A stretch of DNA of 64,000 nucleotides from Allofournierella massiliensis. Its GTDB lineage: Bacteria; Bacillota; Clostridia; Oscillospirales; Ruminococcaceae. Below, one piece after another: positions 18,382 to 28,932 of this stretch. Where the stretch lies: contig NZ_SLUM01000004.1 in assembly GCF_004345265.1 (NCBI RefSeq), positions 89,726 through 153,725 on the forward strand. Reading direction: 5' to 3'. Within the stretch, counting starts at the first letter, position 1; each line of letters starts with the position of its first letter. The notes below the pieces were generated by a model. That model searched no databases, was not told the DNA's origin, and saw nothing but the letters and a program-made list of their open reading frames with translations. Both the position numbers and the translations under genes were made by a program.

Positions 18382-19344
18382 ATGAAGCACAGGAAGAAAT
18401 GGATCGCCGCGGCGCTTGCCGCCGCCCTTTTCACCGGCCTGTTCACCGGGTGCGGGGGAGCATCCGGCGCAACGGCCACCAGTACCGCTGCCGTGCAGGA
18501 GATCGCACAGGGCAGCGGGGAAGCCGGTGCGGTGGCCGATACCGCCAACGGAACCGGCGGCCAGACCAGCCTGGATTCCGGCGCGCTCACCCCGCAGGAC
18601 AGCCGCAAGATCATCTACAACGCCACCCTCTGGCTGGAGACAAAACAATACGATCAGGCCAGCGCCGCCCTGCTGGAAGCGGCCAGTCAGGCGGGGGCCT
18701 ATGTGCAGAGCAGCGAGACCAGCGGCAGCGCCGAGCGGGGCGACCGCAGCGTGTATTACACCCTGCGCGTGCCGGCGGAGCATTACAGCGAATTTCTGAA
18801 CGCGGCGGGGCAGGCCGCCAACCTTACCCGGCGCAGCGAGTCCACTCAGGACGTGACCGCCGAATACGTAGATCTGGAGGCCCGGCTGGCCAGCCTGGAG
18901 CAGCAGCGCCAGCGGCTGGATGAGCTGGCCGCCAAGGCCGAAAATCTGGAGGATCTTCTGGCCATCGAGAACCAGCGCACCCAGGTGCAGTACGAGATCG
19001 AAAGCTACACCGGCCAGATGAACGTTCTGAAGGATCAGATTGCATACAGCACGGTGGAGGTCTATCTGGACGAGGTCACCGAGCTCACCCCCCAGAGCCC
19101 CAGCTTTGTCAGCCGGGTGGGCTCCGCCTTCCGGGGCAGCTGGAACGGCTTTGTGGCCGTGGTGCAGGAGCTGGTGATCGGGCTGATCTACCTGCTGCCC
19201 TTCCTGGTGGTGGCGGCTGTGGTGATTGTCGTGGTGGTTCTGCTGGCCCGGCGGGCGGCGAAAAAGCATCCCCGGCCCTCCGCACAAAAGCAGCCCGGCA
19301 CAGACGGCGCAAACCAGCCCCCGAAATACACCCAGATGAAATAA
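18382..19344 (+). CDS. DUF4349-family lipoprotein with C-terminal membrane helix
   Basis: The 320-residue product starts with a lipoprotein signal peptide (KKWIAAALAAALFTGLFTGC, lipobox Cys near residue 24). A low-complexity Ser/Thr/Ala/Gly linker follows. The DUF4349 domain, about residues 75-275, has the characteristic VPAEHYSEFLNA strand and a coiled coil (LEARLASLEQQRQRLDELAAKA). A hydrophobic helix (IGLIYLLPFLVVAAVVIVVV) and a basic tail end the protein. It is expected at the outer face of the membrane; function in this family is not established to my knowledge. AGGAGGG precedes ATG at 18382. Confidence 0.88.
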   Translation: MKHRKKWIAAALAAALFTGLFTGCGGASGATATSTAAVQEIAQGSGEAGAVADTANGTGGQTSLDSGALTPQDSRKIIYNATLWLETKQYDQASAALLEAASQAGAYVQSSETSGSAERGDRSVYYTLRVPAEHYSEFLNAAGQAANLTRRSESTQDVTAEYVDLEARLASLEQQRQRLDELAAKAENLEDLLAIENQRTQVQYEIESYTGQMNVLKDQIAYSTVEVYLDEVTELTPQSPSFVSRVGSAFRGSWNGFVAVVQELVIGLIYLLPFLVVAAVVIVVVVLLARRAAKKHPRPSAQKQPGTDGANQPPKYTQMK

Positions 19345-19365
19345 CCGTATAAAACGCGCAATGCC

Positions 19366-19406
19366 CCGGCGGGTTGCCAGCTTCCGGCCCGCCGGGGCAT
19401 TTTTGC
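19366..19406 (+). terminator. Terminator after the DUF4349 gene
   Basis: ATGCCCCGGCGGG pairs with CCCGCCGGGGCAT across a 14-base loop and is followed by TTTTT. Confidence 0.85.
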
Positions 19407-19446
19407 GCCCATGCCAACTTTTGGGGCGGAAATTCCCGCCGCTGTG

Positions 19447-19455
19447 TGCTATAAT
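19447..19455 (+). promoter_or_regulatory. Extended -10 promoter element
   Basis: TGCTATAAT, a perfect extended -10, lies about 42 bases upstream of the next start codon. No good -35 is evident at 17 bp. Confidence 0.5.
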
Positions 19456-19457
19456 AA

Positions 19458-21185
<1,728 letters not shown>

Positions 21186-21203
21186 TCGAAGCAAAAAGAA
21201 AAA

Positions 21204-21248
21204 AGAGCGCGGGCTCCCTTCCGCTGGAACGGGAGCCCGCGCTTTTTG
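21204..21248. terminator. Bidirectional terminator
   Basis: AAAAAAGAGCGCGGGCTCCC pairs with GGGAGCCCGCGCTTTTT around a short loop, between the convergent membrane-protein and aldo/keto reductase genes. Confidence 0.85.
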
Positions 21249-21263
21249 ATTTGCTTTCCAATA

Positions 21264-22400
21264 TCATTCGGCGGGGGTGTCGAACTGGGCGCTCACCTGG
21301 GCCAGCAGCTGGCGGATGGGCAGATGCTGGGGGCAGGCGGCTTCGCACTGGCCGCAGCCGATGCAGTCCGCCGCTTTGCCGTGGCCGCCACGGGTGCATA
21401 CGCCGTAATAGGTGGCGGCGCCCATGTCGTTGAACAGGTTCCGGCTGTTGGCGCAGGCAAACAGCTCGGGGATGGCAATGGCCTTGGGGCAGCCGTCCAC
21501 GCAGTAGCGGCAGCCGGTGCAGCCGATGCTCTTCAGCCCGGCCAGCGCCGCCCGGGCGCCGTTCACCGCCTGCCATTCCCGGGGCGAAAGGGCCCGGAAG
21601 TCCCGGAACAGGCCCAGATTTTCCTCCATCTGGGCCGGGTCGCTCATGCCGCTGAGCACCATGCCCACGCCCGCGAAGCTGGCGGCGAAACGCAGGGCAT
21701 AGCCGGCGGGGCTGCCCTCCATGCCGGCAAAGCTCTCGGCTGCCTGCGGAGGCAGGTTGGCCAGTGCGCCGCCCCGCACCGGCTCCATCACGATCACGGG
21801 CTTTTGAAAGCGGCGGCAGATCTCATACAGTACCCGGCTTTCCACACTGGGGCTGTCGTAGTCGGCGTAGTTGAACTGAATCTGCACCACCTCAATGTCC
21901 GGCTGCTCGGTGAGAATCTGCTCCAGCAGGGCGGGCTTGTCGTGGAAGGAGATGCCGATGTGCCGGATGTACCCTTCCTCCTTCAGCTGCCGGGCCACGG
22001 CGAAGGCGTTGCAGGCACAGTATTTGGGGTAGTAGTTGGCGTTCATGGCGTGCATCAGGTAGAAGTCAAAGTATTCCACCCCGCAGGCCTCCAGCTGGGA
22101 AAAGAACAGGGGACGGATCTCCTCCTCTCTTTTGAAAAAGCTGTTGGACAGCTTGTCTGCCAGCAGGTAACGCTCCCGGGGGTAGCGGCTGGTCAGGCAG
22201 TGGCGCAGGGCGGTTTCGCTTTTGCCGTTCAGGTAGCCGTGGGCGGTGTCGAAATAGCAGAAGCCTGCTGCCAGAAAATCGTCCACCATGCGGCAGGTCT
22301 TTTCAAAATCCACCTGACTGGTCGGGTCGGCGGCGGGGCCGGTAAGGGGCAGGCGCATGCAGCCGAACCCCAGTTTTTTGGTTCCAAACAGTTCTTCCAT
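21264..22400 (-). CDS. Aldo/keto reductase with C-terminal 4Fe-4S dicluster domain
   Basis: From ATG at 22400, after GGAGGG, the product is 378 residues. The N-terminal AKR barrel opens LGTKKLGFGCMRLPL-like and keeps the catalytic set: Asp and Tyr in FDTAHGYLNGKSE, Lys in LLADKLSN and His in GISFHDKP. The last 90 residues carry two ferredoxin motifs, CTGCRYCVDGCPK and CIGCGQCEAACPQ. Such proteins are common in anaerobes; the natural substrate is unknown. A longer in-frame extension upstream overlaps typA and is not credible. Confidence 0.9.
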   Translation of the reverse strand: MEELFGTKKLGFGCMRLPLTGPAADPTSQVDFEKTCRMVDDFLAAGFCYFDTAHGYLNGKSETALRHCLTSRYPRERYLLADKLSNSFFKREEEIRPLFFSQLEACGVEYFDFYLMHAMNANYYPKYCACNAFAVARQLKEEGYIRHIGISFHDKPALLEQILTEQPDIEVVQIQFNYADYDSPSVESRVLYEICRRFQKPVIVMEPVRGGALANLPPQAAESFAGMEGSPAGYALRFAASFAGVGMVLSGMSDPAQMEENLGLFRDFRALSPREWQAVNGARAALAGLKSIGCTGCRYCVDGCPKAIAIPELFACANSRNLFNDMGAATYYGVCTRGGHGKAADCIGCGQCEAACPQHLPIRQLLAQVSAQFDTPAE

Positions 22401-22477
22401 GGCAAAGAGCCCTCCGTTGCATTGAATTCTGTTTTCATCATAAAGCGGGGCAGGGGGCTTGTCAACGGGAAGAATAC

Positions 22478-22510
22478 AAAAAGCCCCTGCGCCGGGTGGC
22501 ACAGGGGCGG
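22478..22510 (-). terminator. Terminator of typA
   Basis: On the minus strand GCCCCTGTG...CGCAGGGGC forms a hairpin followed by TTTTTG, starting about 28 bases after the typA stop. Confidence 0.8.
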
Positions 22511-22537
22511 ATGCTCGATTCAGAGAAGGGGAGCGGC

Positions 22538-24364
22538 TTAGCCGTTCTTCTTGCCCTTCAGCTGCTTCATGCGCATGTCGTGGTTCAGGATGCGCTTGCG
22601 GATGCGCAGGTTCTCGGGGGTAACCTCCAGCAGCTCGTCGGGAGCCAGGAACTCCAGGCAGGCTTCCAGGCTGAACTTGGAAACGGGAACCAGACGCAGG
22701 GCGTCGTCGGAACCGGAAGCACGGGTGTTGGTCAGGTGCTTGGTCTTGCAGACGTTCACGCTGATGTCCTCGCCGGTGGGGGTGTAACCGATGACCATGC
22801 CCTCGTAGACCTTCTCGCCCGGGGTCACGATCAGGGTGCCGCGCTGCTGGGCGTTGAACAGGCCGTAGGTCACGGCGTCGCCGGTCTCGAAGCTCACCAG
22901 GCTGCCGGTGCTGCGGCAGGTGATGTCGCCGCACCAGGCGTCGTAGCCGTCAAAAATGGTGTTCAGGATGCCCTCGCCGTGGGTATCGGTGAGGAACTGG
23001 CTGCGGTAGCCGAACAGGCCGCGGCTGGGCATACGGAACTCCAGACGCACGCGGGTACCGATGGGCTCCATCTGCTGCAGGATGGCCTTGCGGGAGCCCA
23101 GAGCGGTCATGACCGCGCCCTGATACTCGGTGGGGGTGTCGATGACAACGCGCTCGAAGGGCTCCATCAGCTGGCCGTCCTCCTCGTGGGTCAGAACCTT
23201 CGGGGGGCTGACCTGCAGCTCGTAGCCTTCGCGGCGCATGGTTTCGATCAGGATGGACAGGTGCATCTCGCCACGGCCCATTACGCGGAAGGAATCGCTG
23301 GTGGCGGAGTCCTCAACCTTCAGGGCCACGTCCTTCAGCAGCTCGCGCTGCAGGCGGTCGCGGATCTGGCGGCTGGTCACGAACTTGCCTTCGCGGCCGG
23401 CGAAGGGGCTGTCGTTTACGGCGAAGGTCATCTCCACGGTGGGATCGTTGATCTTCACGAAGGGCAGGGGCTCCACGTTGGCGGGATCGCACAGGGTGTT
23501 GCCGATGGTCACATCGGTGATGCCGGAGAAGGCGACAATATCGCCGGCAGAGGCTTCCTCGGCGGGCTCACGGCCATTGGCCTTGAACTCGTACAGCTTG
23601 GTGATGCGGCCCTTGATGGAAACGCTGGGGTCGTGCCAGTCGCAAACCTGCACGTCCTGACCAACCTTCATGCGGCCGTTCTGGATGCGGCCGATGCCGA
23701 TACGGCCCACGAACTCGTTGTAGTCCACGCTGGAGCACAGCATCTGGAAGGGAGCGTCCGGGTCCCCCTCGGGGCCCTTCACGTATTCCAGAATGGTGTC
23801 GAACAGGGGCTTCAGGTCGGTGCCGGGCACATCCGGGCTGTAGCTGGCGGTGCCGGCGCGGCCGGAGCAGAACACCATGGGGCTGTCCAGCTGCTCGTCG
23901 GTGGCGCCCAGATCCATGAGCAGAAGCAGAACTTCGTCGATTACTTCCTTGATGCGGGCGTCGGGCCGGTCGATCTTGTTTACGGCGATGACCAGGTTCA
24001 GGTTCTGCTGCAGGGCCTTCTGCAGCACGAAACGGGTCTGGGGCATGCAGCCCTCGGCGGCATCCACCAGCAGCAGCACGCCGTTGACCATCTTCAGAAC
24101 ACGCTCAACCTCGCCGCCGAAGTCGGCGTGGCCCGGGGTGTCCACGATGTTGATCTTCACACCGTTGTACACAGTGGAGCAGTTCTTGGCCAGAATGGTG
24201 ATGCCGCGCTCCCGCTCGATGTCGCCGGAGTCCATCACGCGCTCGGCCACCTGCTGATTTTCACGAAACGCGCCGCTCTGCTTCAGCATCTGGTCCACCA
24301 GGGTGGTTTTACCATGGTCAACGTGGGCGATGATGGCAATGTTGCGCAAATCTTTACGTTCCAT
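22538..24364 (-). CDS. typA: Translational GTPase TypA/BipA
   Basis: This 608-residue protein is a ribosome-associated GTPase of the EF-G/LepA class, involved in 50S assembly and stress adaptation. G1 is AHVDHGKTTLVD near residue 14, the switch I RGITI follows, G3 is DTPGHADFGGEV and G4 is NKIDRPD. Domains II-V and the TypA-specific C-terminal domain (near 500-600, ending in RMKQLKGKKNG) are present. Length is normal. AAAGGAT lies before ATG at 24364. It is monocistronic. Confidence 0.97.
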   Translation of the reverse strand: MERKDLRNIAIIAHVDHGKTTLVDQMLKQSGAFRENQQVAERVMDSGDIERERGITILAKNCSTVYNGVKINIVDTPGHADFGGEVERVLKMVNGVLLLVDAAEGCMPQTRFVLQKALQQNLNLVIAVNKIDRPDARIKEVIDEVLLLLMDLGATDEQLDSPMVFCSGRAGTASYSPDVPGTDLKPLFDTILEYVKGPEGDPDAPFQMLCSSVDYNEFVGRIGIGRIQNGRMKVGQDVQVCDWHDPSVSIKGRITKLYEFKANGREPAEEASAGDIVAFSGITDVTIGNTLCDPANVEPLPFVKINDPTVEMTFAVNDSPFAGREGKFVTSRQIRDRLQRELLKDVALKVEDSATSDSFRVMGRGEMHLSILIETMRREGYELQVSPPKVLTHEEDGQLMEPFERVVIDTPTEYQGAVMTALGSRKAILQQMEPIGTRVRLEFRMPSRGLFGYRSQFLTDTHGEGILNTIFDGYDAWCGDITCRSTGSLVSFETGDAVTYGLFNAQQRGTLIVTPGEKVYEGMVIGYTPTGEDISVNVCKTKHLTNTRASGSDDALRLVPVSKFSLEACLEFLAPDELLEVTPENLRIRKRILNHDMRMKQLKGKKNG

Positions 24365-24439
24365 ATTGTTATCCTTTCTGAATTGGATCGCTAAGTTGGA
24401 TCGCTTCTTATATAATTACATCTATTCGTAACCTTACCT

Positions 24440-24468
24440 ATACTAAAGCAGGAAAAAAGGTTTGTCAA
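24440..24468 (-). promoter_or_regulatory. Promoter of typA
   Basis: On the minus strand TTGACA (24468-24463) and TAGTAT (24445-24440) are 17 bp apart. The leader between it and the gene contains a short tandem GGATCGC...GGATCGC. Confidence 0.7.
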
Positions 24469-24504
24469 GAATATACAAATGATTTTTAACAGCATTGGGC
24501 GTTG

Positions 24505-27048
24505 TTACAAGGGTTTTTGGCTGCGGGGCCGGGCTTTCTGGGCTGTATGACCAAGGCGGCGCGCCGTCAGCCAGGCAGCTGCAGCGCCCAGGCTGCACAG
24601 GCTGACTGCCGTGCCGGCCTTCAGCCCGGCGGGGGTGAAGCAAAGGGTGACCTGATGCTCGCCGGGGGTGATCTGCGCGGTGAGCAGTGCGCCCCAGCCT
24701 GTGCCGGTGGATACCGGCTCACCGTCCACCAGCACCTGCCAGCCGGGCTCGGCGGGAATGCTGGTGAACAGGGTGGTGCAGCCCTGGGGCACCTGAATGG
24801 TTCCGCGCACAAGGCCGGGGGCAAAGGTCTCCACCTGAAGTCCCTGCTGCTGCAGGCGGGCGCAGGCATCGGCCAGTGCCCGGCTGTCCTCCACGGCGAA
24901 ACTCCAGCCGCCCAGAGAAAGCGTGTCCGCCTGCGGGTGCAGTTCCACGGTGACCGTCTGGCCCGCCTGAACCGAACCCAGGCAAAGGGTGCCGTTGCTC
25001 TGCTGCAAAAGGGTCTGACCCGCCGCTTCGCCGTCCACAAGGACATCGGCTCCGCAGTACTGGTCGTACACCGGAAAGCTGGCATACAGCACGCCGGAGA
25101 CCGGGGCGGTGAGAGAAAAACGCAGGGCGGCGTTTTCGCCGGTCACGGTGTAGTGCAGCCCGTCCGCCCCGGCTTCCATCCCCTGAACGGAGGGTTCTGT
25201 CTCAATGGAATGCAGAATGGCGGCATCCTCACCCAACAGGGTGTTGTAGACCTGATTCAGGTTGTCGAAAGGCCGGTCCAGTGCAAGCCGTGCACTGTCT
25301 GTGCCTGCCGCCGCGGTGACCAGCGGCAGGGCGCAGGGATTTTCCCACACATCGCCCTGCTGCTGCCATTGGCCGGAGGCTGTGCCGCCCAGCTGCCAGC
25401 GCAGGCCCAGCAGACTGGCGGTGCTCTGGGTCAGACCGTCGGCCCAGCTCATCCAGCCGCTGGTGCCGCTGCAGCCCAGAGCGCGCATCAGTTCATAGGT
25501 CGCTTCGGAATAGCTGCTGCTGTAGTGGCTCAGACCGTTGTAGTTCAGCAAAAAGGGCGTGTTCTGCCCGCCTTCGGCCAGCTGCATCCGGGCCGAGGGA
25601 TCCTGCCCGCTGTATTCGTTCACGGTGGCCTGCCACTGCTCCGTCAGCTGAGGCAGGGTGGATGGAAATGGCTCAAAGGCTTCCAGCGCGGCCCAGCCGT
25701 TGGCCGCAAGCTCCGCCGTAAGGCAGAGTGCAGCCAGCAGCGCCGCTGCCCGCCGCCGGGGTATTGTGAGCAGCAGCACGGCAGCCGCCAGACAGCACAG
25801 AGCAAGTGCCGCTGCCCAGCCGGGAACCAGTTCCAGCCACCAGCCCGCGGCCAGCAGCAGCGCAACCAGATCGGGCGCAGCCCACCGGCGGATGGTGGAC
25901 AGATGCTCCGCAAGCCCCTTGCCGCCCAACGCGGCCAGCTCCAGCAGGGTGAAGATGAACAGAAAGCTGTAACGGTAATTGAACCAGCTGGGGCTCTGGA
26001 AGCCATGCCACACAAGATCCGGCGCGCGCAGCCAGAAGCTGCACAGCAGGCAGACCATAAGCCCGCCGCCCGCCAGCTTCGGGCGCAGCGGGCCGGGGCG
26101 AAGAAAAAACAGTGCCGCCAGCACCAGAGGAAGGGTACCGCAAAAGATAAGCGGCAGCGTGTTGGTATCCTGCCCGGCGGGGTAGGCCCCCGCGAACAGC
26201 TGGCCCAGCAGCTGTGGAAAGGAGAAATTGGTGGAAAAGCCCCATTCCATGGCCGCCTGGGCCTTGCCCTGCCCCAGAGCCTTTGCCACCGGCAGCAGCA
26301 TCCAGGCATTCAGCCCGCCTGCCAGCAGGCTGGCCAGCGCAAACCGCCCGGCGGCCCGCCCTTTGTGCCCGGCCGCGCTGCCCCCGGCAAGCCCGAAGAG
26401 AAAATAGAGCAGGGAATACAGGCAGAGCATCCAGCCGATGTAATAGCAGCAGAAGATTCCCGCCGCAAGGCTCAGCAGGTACAGCCAGGGGGAACGGCCG
26501 TCCAGAATGCGCCGGATGCCCCAGGCAATCAGCGGCAGAGCAATGAGAGCGTCCATCCACATGATGTTCTGGGAAAAGCCCAGCAGGTAACCGCTCAGCG
26601 CCCAGGCCCAGCTGAGCGGAACCGGGAGCCATCCGCCCACCCGGCGGCGCAGAAACAGATTCATCGAAAGCCCGGCGCAGCCCGCCTTGGCCAGGGTGAG
26701 CAGGGTCACGGCGGTGGGCATCTGGGCGGTGGGAAACAAAAGAACCAGAAAATTAAAAGGGCTGAACAGATAGTAGGCGGCCCAGCTGAGGGCCTCGCCG
26801 CCCAGAGCCTTGTGCCAGGTGTAAAACAGCCCCCGGCCGAACAGCTCGGAAAAGTCGGCCAGAAAATGGGAATACTGGCCGTCCATGTCTCCGAAGAACA
26901 GGCTGTTCGGCCCGAAGGGGGCCACGCCCCGGGTGGCATACAGCCCGGCCAGCAGCACCACAGGCACCAGTGCAGCGGAAAGAACGGGGCAAAGCCGGCG
27001 CAGCCGGAGGGCGGTGGGATGCCGGGAAGAAAGGGAAGGGGAATTCAT
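24505..27048 (-). CDS. YfhO-family membrane protein
   Basis: The 847-residue protein has about a dozen membrane helices in its first 520 residues and a large extracytoplasmic C-terminal domain. A final helix and basic tail (LTARRLGHTAQKARPRSQKPL) follow. The opening GDMDGQYSHFLADFSELFGRG and LFSPFNFLVLLFP segments are typical of YfhO proteins, which are linked in Bacilli to glycosylation of lipoteichoic acid. ATG at 27048 follows AAAGGAG at usual spacing, so an upstream in-frame extension is unlikely. It may act with the related protein at 19497-21185, but they are not in one operon. Confidence 0.88.
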   Translation of the reverse strand: MNSPSLSSRHPTALRLRRLCPVLSAALVPVVLLAGLYATRGVAPFGPNSLFFGDMDGQYSHFLADFSELFGRGLFYTWHKALGGEALSWAAYYLFSPFNFLVLLFPTAQMPTAVTLLTLAKAGCAGLSMNLFLRRRVGGWLPVPLSWAWALSGYLLGFSQNIMWMDALIALPLIAWGIRRILDGRSPWLYLLSLAAGIFCCYYIGWMLCLYSLLYFLFGLAGGSAAGHKGRAAGRFALASLLAGGLNAWMLLPVAKALGQGKAQAAMEWGFSTNFSFPQLLGQLFAGAYPAGQDTNTLPLIFCGTLPLVLAALFFLRPGPLRPKLAGGGLMVCLLCSFWLRAPDLVWHGFQSPSWFNYRYSFLFIFTLLELAALGGKGLAEHLSTIRRWAAPDLVALLLAAGWWLELVPGWAAALALCCLAAAVLLLTIPRRRAAALLAALCLTAELAANGWAALEAFEPFPSTLPQLTEQWQATVNEYSGQDPSARMQLAEGGQNTPFLLNYNGLSHYSSSYSEATYELMRALGCSGTSGWMSWADGLTQSTASLLGLRWQLGGTASGQWQQQGDVWENPCALPLVTAAAGTDSARLALDRPFDNLNQVYNTLLGEDAAILHSIETEPSVQGMEAGADGLHYTVTGENAALRFSLTAPVSGVLYASFPVYDQYCGADVLVDGEAAGQTLLQQSNGTLCLGSVQAGQTVTVELHPQADTLSLGGWSFAVEDSRALADACARLQQQGLQVETFAPGLVRGTIQVPQGCTTLFTSIPAEPGWQVLVDGEPVSTGTGWGALLTAQITPGEHQVTLCFTPAGLKAGTAVSLCSLGAAAAWLTARRLGHTAQKARPRSQKPL

Positions 27049-27160
27049 ATCGGTGCTCCTTTCCATGGGGCAGCGTGTATCTGCTGCGGCTAAGAAAAAC
27101 CGGCAGAAAAGCGCCGGAACGGGAAAAATGAAAAAAGAAAAAATTTTTTCGGAAAAATGC

Positions 27161-27189
27161 TTGCAATTTGAAAAAAGATTCGATATAAT
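27161..27189 (+). promoter_or_regulatory. Promoter of tRNA-Val
   Basis: TTGCAA at 27161-27166 and TATAAT at 27184-27189 are separated by 17 bp and lie 19 bases before the tRNA. Confidence 0.8.
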
Positions 27190-27208
27190 AATCAAGCCGA
27201 AAGGACAT

Positions 27209-27284
27209 GGACGGTTAGCTCAGCTGGTAGAGCATCTGCTTGACGTGCAGAGGGTCAGGGATTCGAGTTCCTTACCGTCCACCA
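27209..27284 (+). tRNA. tRNA-Val (anticodon GAC)
   Basis: The acceptor GGACGGT (27209-27215) pairs with ACCGTCC (27274-27280), followed by discriminator A and an encoded CCA. The D arm (AGCTCAGCTGGTAGAGCA), an anticodon arm with loop TTGACGT, and the T arm with loop TTCGAGT are all present. Confidence 0.93.
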
Positions 27285-27286
27285 CA

Positions 27287-27321
27287 CAGGGCGCTCAATC
27301 GAGCGTCCTGTTTTTTGTTTT
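27287..27321 (+). terminator. Terminator of tRNA-Val
   Basis: AGGGCGCTC-AAT-CGAGCGTCCT hairpin followed by GTTTTTTGTTTT. Confidence 0.8.
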
Positions 27322-27467
27322 ATAGAATTTGAAAAGTGGCAGGAACTCGAATCCCGGAAGGGTGACCGCCGAACAGAAAATCTGCCGGTGGCAGGTTTTC
27401 CGGCGGGCTGCCGCGAAGGCCGGAAAGCCGAGCGGCGCGGGGCCGCCCGGTTGGGCGGGGCCGCACC

Positions 27468-27524
27468 GAGTTCCTTACCGTCCACCACACAGGGCGCTCA
27501 GTCGAGCGTCCTGTTTTTTGTTTT
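27468..27524 (+). repeat. Duplicated tRNA-Val 3' end plus terminator
   Basis: This 57-base segment repeats 27265-27321 with only one clear difference (A/G in the terminator loop). It holds half of the T arm, the acceptor 3' strand with CCA, and the whole terminator. Between the copies, 27341-27355 is the reverse complement of 15 bases of the tRNA T arm, and 27415-27465 is a GC-rich hairpin. No gene is present in 27322-27620. Confidence 0.8.
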
Positions 27525-27670
27525 GCGTGCCGTTGGAAGCGGGGCAACGCCGTACAACGACCCGTTATGATACATCAATACTATGAAAACAGTATGAAAT
27601 AAAAACGAAAAATCTGTCAGATTGAACCGGGGCGAGGAAACTGCCGCGTTTTCTCGCCCGGAAAACAGAA

Positions 27671-27712
27671 AAAGAGGGCAGGGCTCACCGGAGCCGCTGC
27701 CCTCTTTTTGTC
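27671..27712 (+). terminator. Terminator-like hairpin upstream of ruvC
   Basis: AAAAAGAGGGCAG pairs with CTGCCCTCTTTTT with an inner GGCTC/GAGCC stem. A second weaker hairpin lies at 27630-27662. What they terminate is unclear because no gene precedes them except the tRNA region. Confidence 0.6.
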
Positions 27713-27738
27713 CGGCGGGAGAACGCTTCCGCCGGTAT

Positions 27739-27767
27739 TTGCTATTTTATAAAAAATATAGTATACT
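27739..27767 (+). promoter_or_regulatory. Promoter of ruvCAB with overlapping palindrome
   Basis: TTGCTA (27739-27744) and TATACT (27762-27767) are 17 bp apart. The -10 lies inside a 16-bp perfect palindrome, ATATAGTATACTATAT at 27756-27771, a possible operator. Confidence 0.7.
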
Positions 27768-27795
27768 ATATCGGTTAATATGGAGAGGTGTATCT

Positions 27796-28293
27796 ATGCG
27801 AGTATTGGGCATCGACCCCGGTTATGCAATCGTGGGCTGGGGCGTGGTGGAATATGTGGGCAACCGGTTCACACCGGTGGCGTTCGGCGCGGTTACAACC
27901 GAGGCGGGCGTGCCCTTTGAACAGCGGCTGGACAAGGTGTATGAGGGCGTGTTGGATGTGATGACCACCTACAAGCCCGAGGCGCTGAGCATCGAGCAGC
28001 TGTTTTATCAGCACAACCAGACCACGGTGATCGGCGTGGCCGAGGCCAGAGGCGTGATTCTGCTGGCGGCGGCCAAGTGCGGCATCCCCATCTTTGAATA
28101 CACCCCCATGCAGGTGAAGCAGGCGGTGACCGGCTACGGCAAGGCGGTGAAAAAGCAGGTGCAGGAGATGACCCGCATGATGCTCAAGCTGGAAAAGGTG
28201 CCAAAGCCGGACGATACCGCCGACGCACTGGGCATGGCCATCGCCCATTGCCATTGCAGCCGCAGCCGCCTGATGGGCACGCCGCTGCGCTGA
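27796..28293 (+). CDS. ruvC: Crossover junction endodeoxyribonuclease RuvC
   Basis: From ATG at 27796, after GGAGAGG, the product is 165 residues, the family's normal length. It opens MRVLGIDPGYAIVGWGVVE with the first catalytic Asp at position 7. SIEQLFYQHN carries the catalytic Glu, and KPDDTADALGMAIAHCH holds the C-terminal Asp pair. RuvC resolves Holliday junctions migrated by RuvAB, which are encoded immediately downstream in the same operon. An upstream in-frame extension would cross the promoter. Confidence 0.97.
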   Translation: MRVLGIDPGYAIVGWGVVEYVGNRFTPVAFGAVTTEAGVPFEQRLDKVYEGVLDVMTTYKPEALSIEQLFYQHNQTTVIGVAEARGVILLAAAKCGIPIFEYTPMQVKQAVTGYGKAVKKQVQEMTRMMLKLEKVPKPDDTADALGMAIAHCHCSRSRLMGTPLR

Positions 28294-28326
28294 CCGAAGC
28301 GTTGAGAAAGCAACAGGAGGTTCCCG

Positions 28327-28929
28327 ATGATTTATTGTCTGACCGGAAAACTTTTGAAAAAGACCCTGGACATGGTGGTTATTTCCTGCGCGGGAGTGGG
28401 CTATCTTGTGCAGGTGCCCGCGTCGGTGTCGTCGGCGCTGCCGGCCATCGGCCATGAGGTCACCCTTTATACCTATATGAATATCACCGAAAACGACGTG
28501 ACCCTCTTCGGTTTTGCCACCGAGGAGCAGCAGGCCTGCTTCAAGATGCTCACCGCCGTGTCCGGCGTGGGCCCCAAGGTGGGGCTGGCGATTCTGAACG
28601 TGATGACCCCCGAGCGGATCACACTGGCCATCTCGGCCGGGGATCACAAGGCCTTTACCGCCGCCAACGGCGTGGGCCCCAAGCTGGCCCAGCGCATCGC
28701 GCTGGAGCTGAAGGACAAGGTGGGCAAGGGCCTGGCCGAGGGCGTCACGCTGGGCGATGTGAGCGGCGGCGGAGCACCGGCGGGCAACCTGAGCCAGGCC
28801 ATCGCGGCCCTCACCAGCCTGGGCTACAGCCCCAGTGAGGCGGCCCAGGCAGTGGCCAAGGCCGACCCCTCCCTGCCGGTGGAGGAACTCATCAAGCTGG
28901 CGCTGCGCGGCATGGCGAAAGGAAGGTAA
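28327..28929 (+). CDS. ruvA: Holliday junction branch migration protein RuvA
   Basis: This 200-residue protein begins MIYCLTGKLLKKTLDMVVISCAGVGYLV, the RuvA OB-fold domain. It has two helix-hairpin-helix motifs (LTAVSGVGPKVGLAIL and NGVGPKLAQRIALELKDK) in the middle and a C-terminal UBA-like domain that binds RuvB. RuvA tetramers recognise the junction. AGGAGG precedes the ATG, 33 bases after ruvC. Confidence 0.97.
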   Translation: MIYCLTGKLLKKTLDMVVISCAGVGYLVQVPASVSSALPAIGHEVTLYTYMNITENDVTLFGFATEEQQACFKMLTAVSGVGPKVGLAILNVMTPERITLAISAGDHKAFTAANGVGPKLAQRIALELKDKVGKGLAEGVTLGDVSGGGAPAGNLSQAIAALTSLGYSPSEAAQAVAKADPSLPVEELIKLALRGMAKGR

Positions 28930-28932
28930 CCT

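Noticed and set aside
22401..22934. N-terminal extension of the aldo/keto reductase
   Set aside because: It would overlap the 3' end of typA on the same strand and its terminator; the AKR fold starts properly at 22400 behind GGAGGG.
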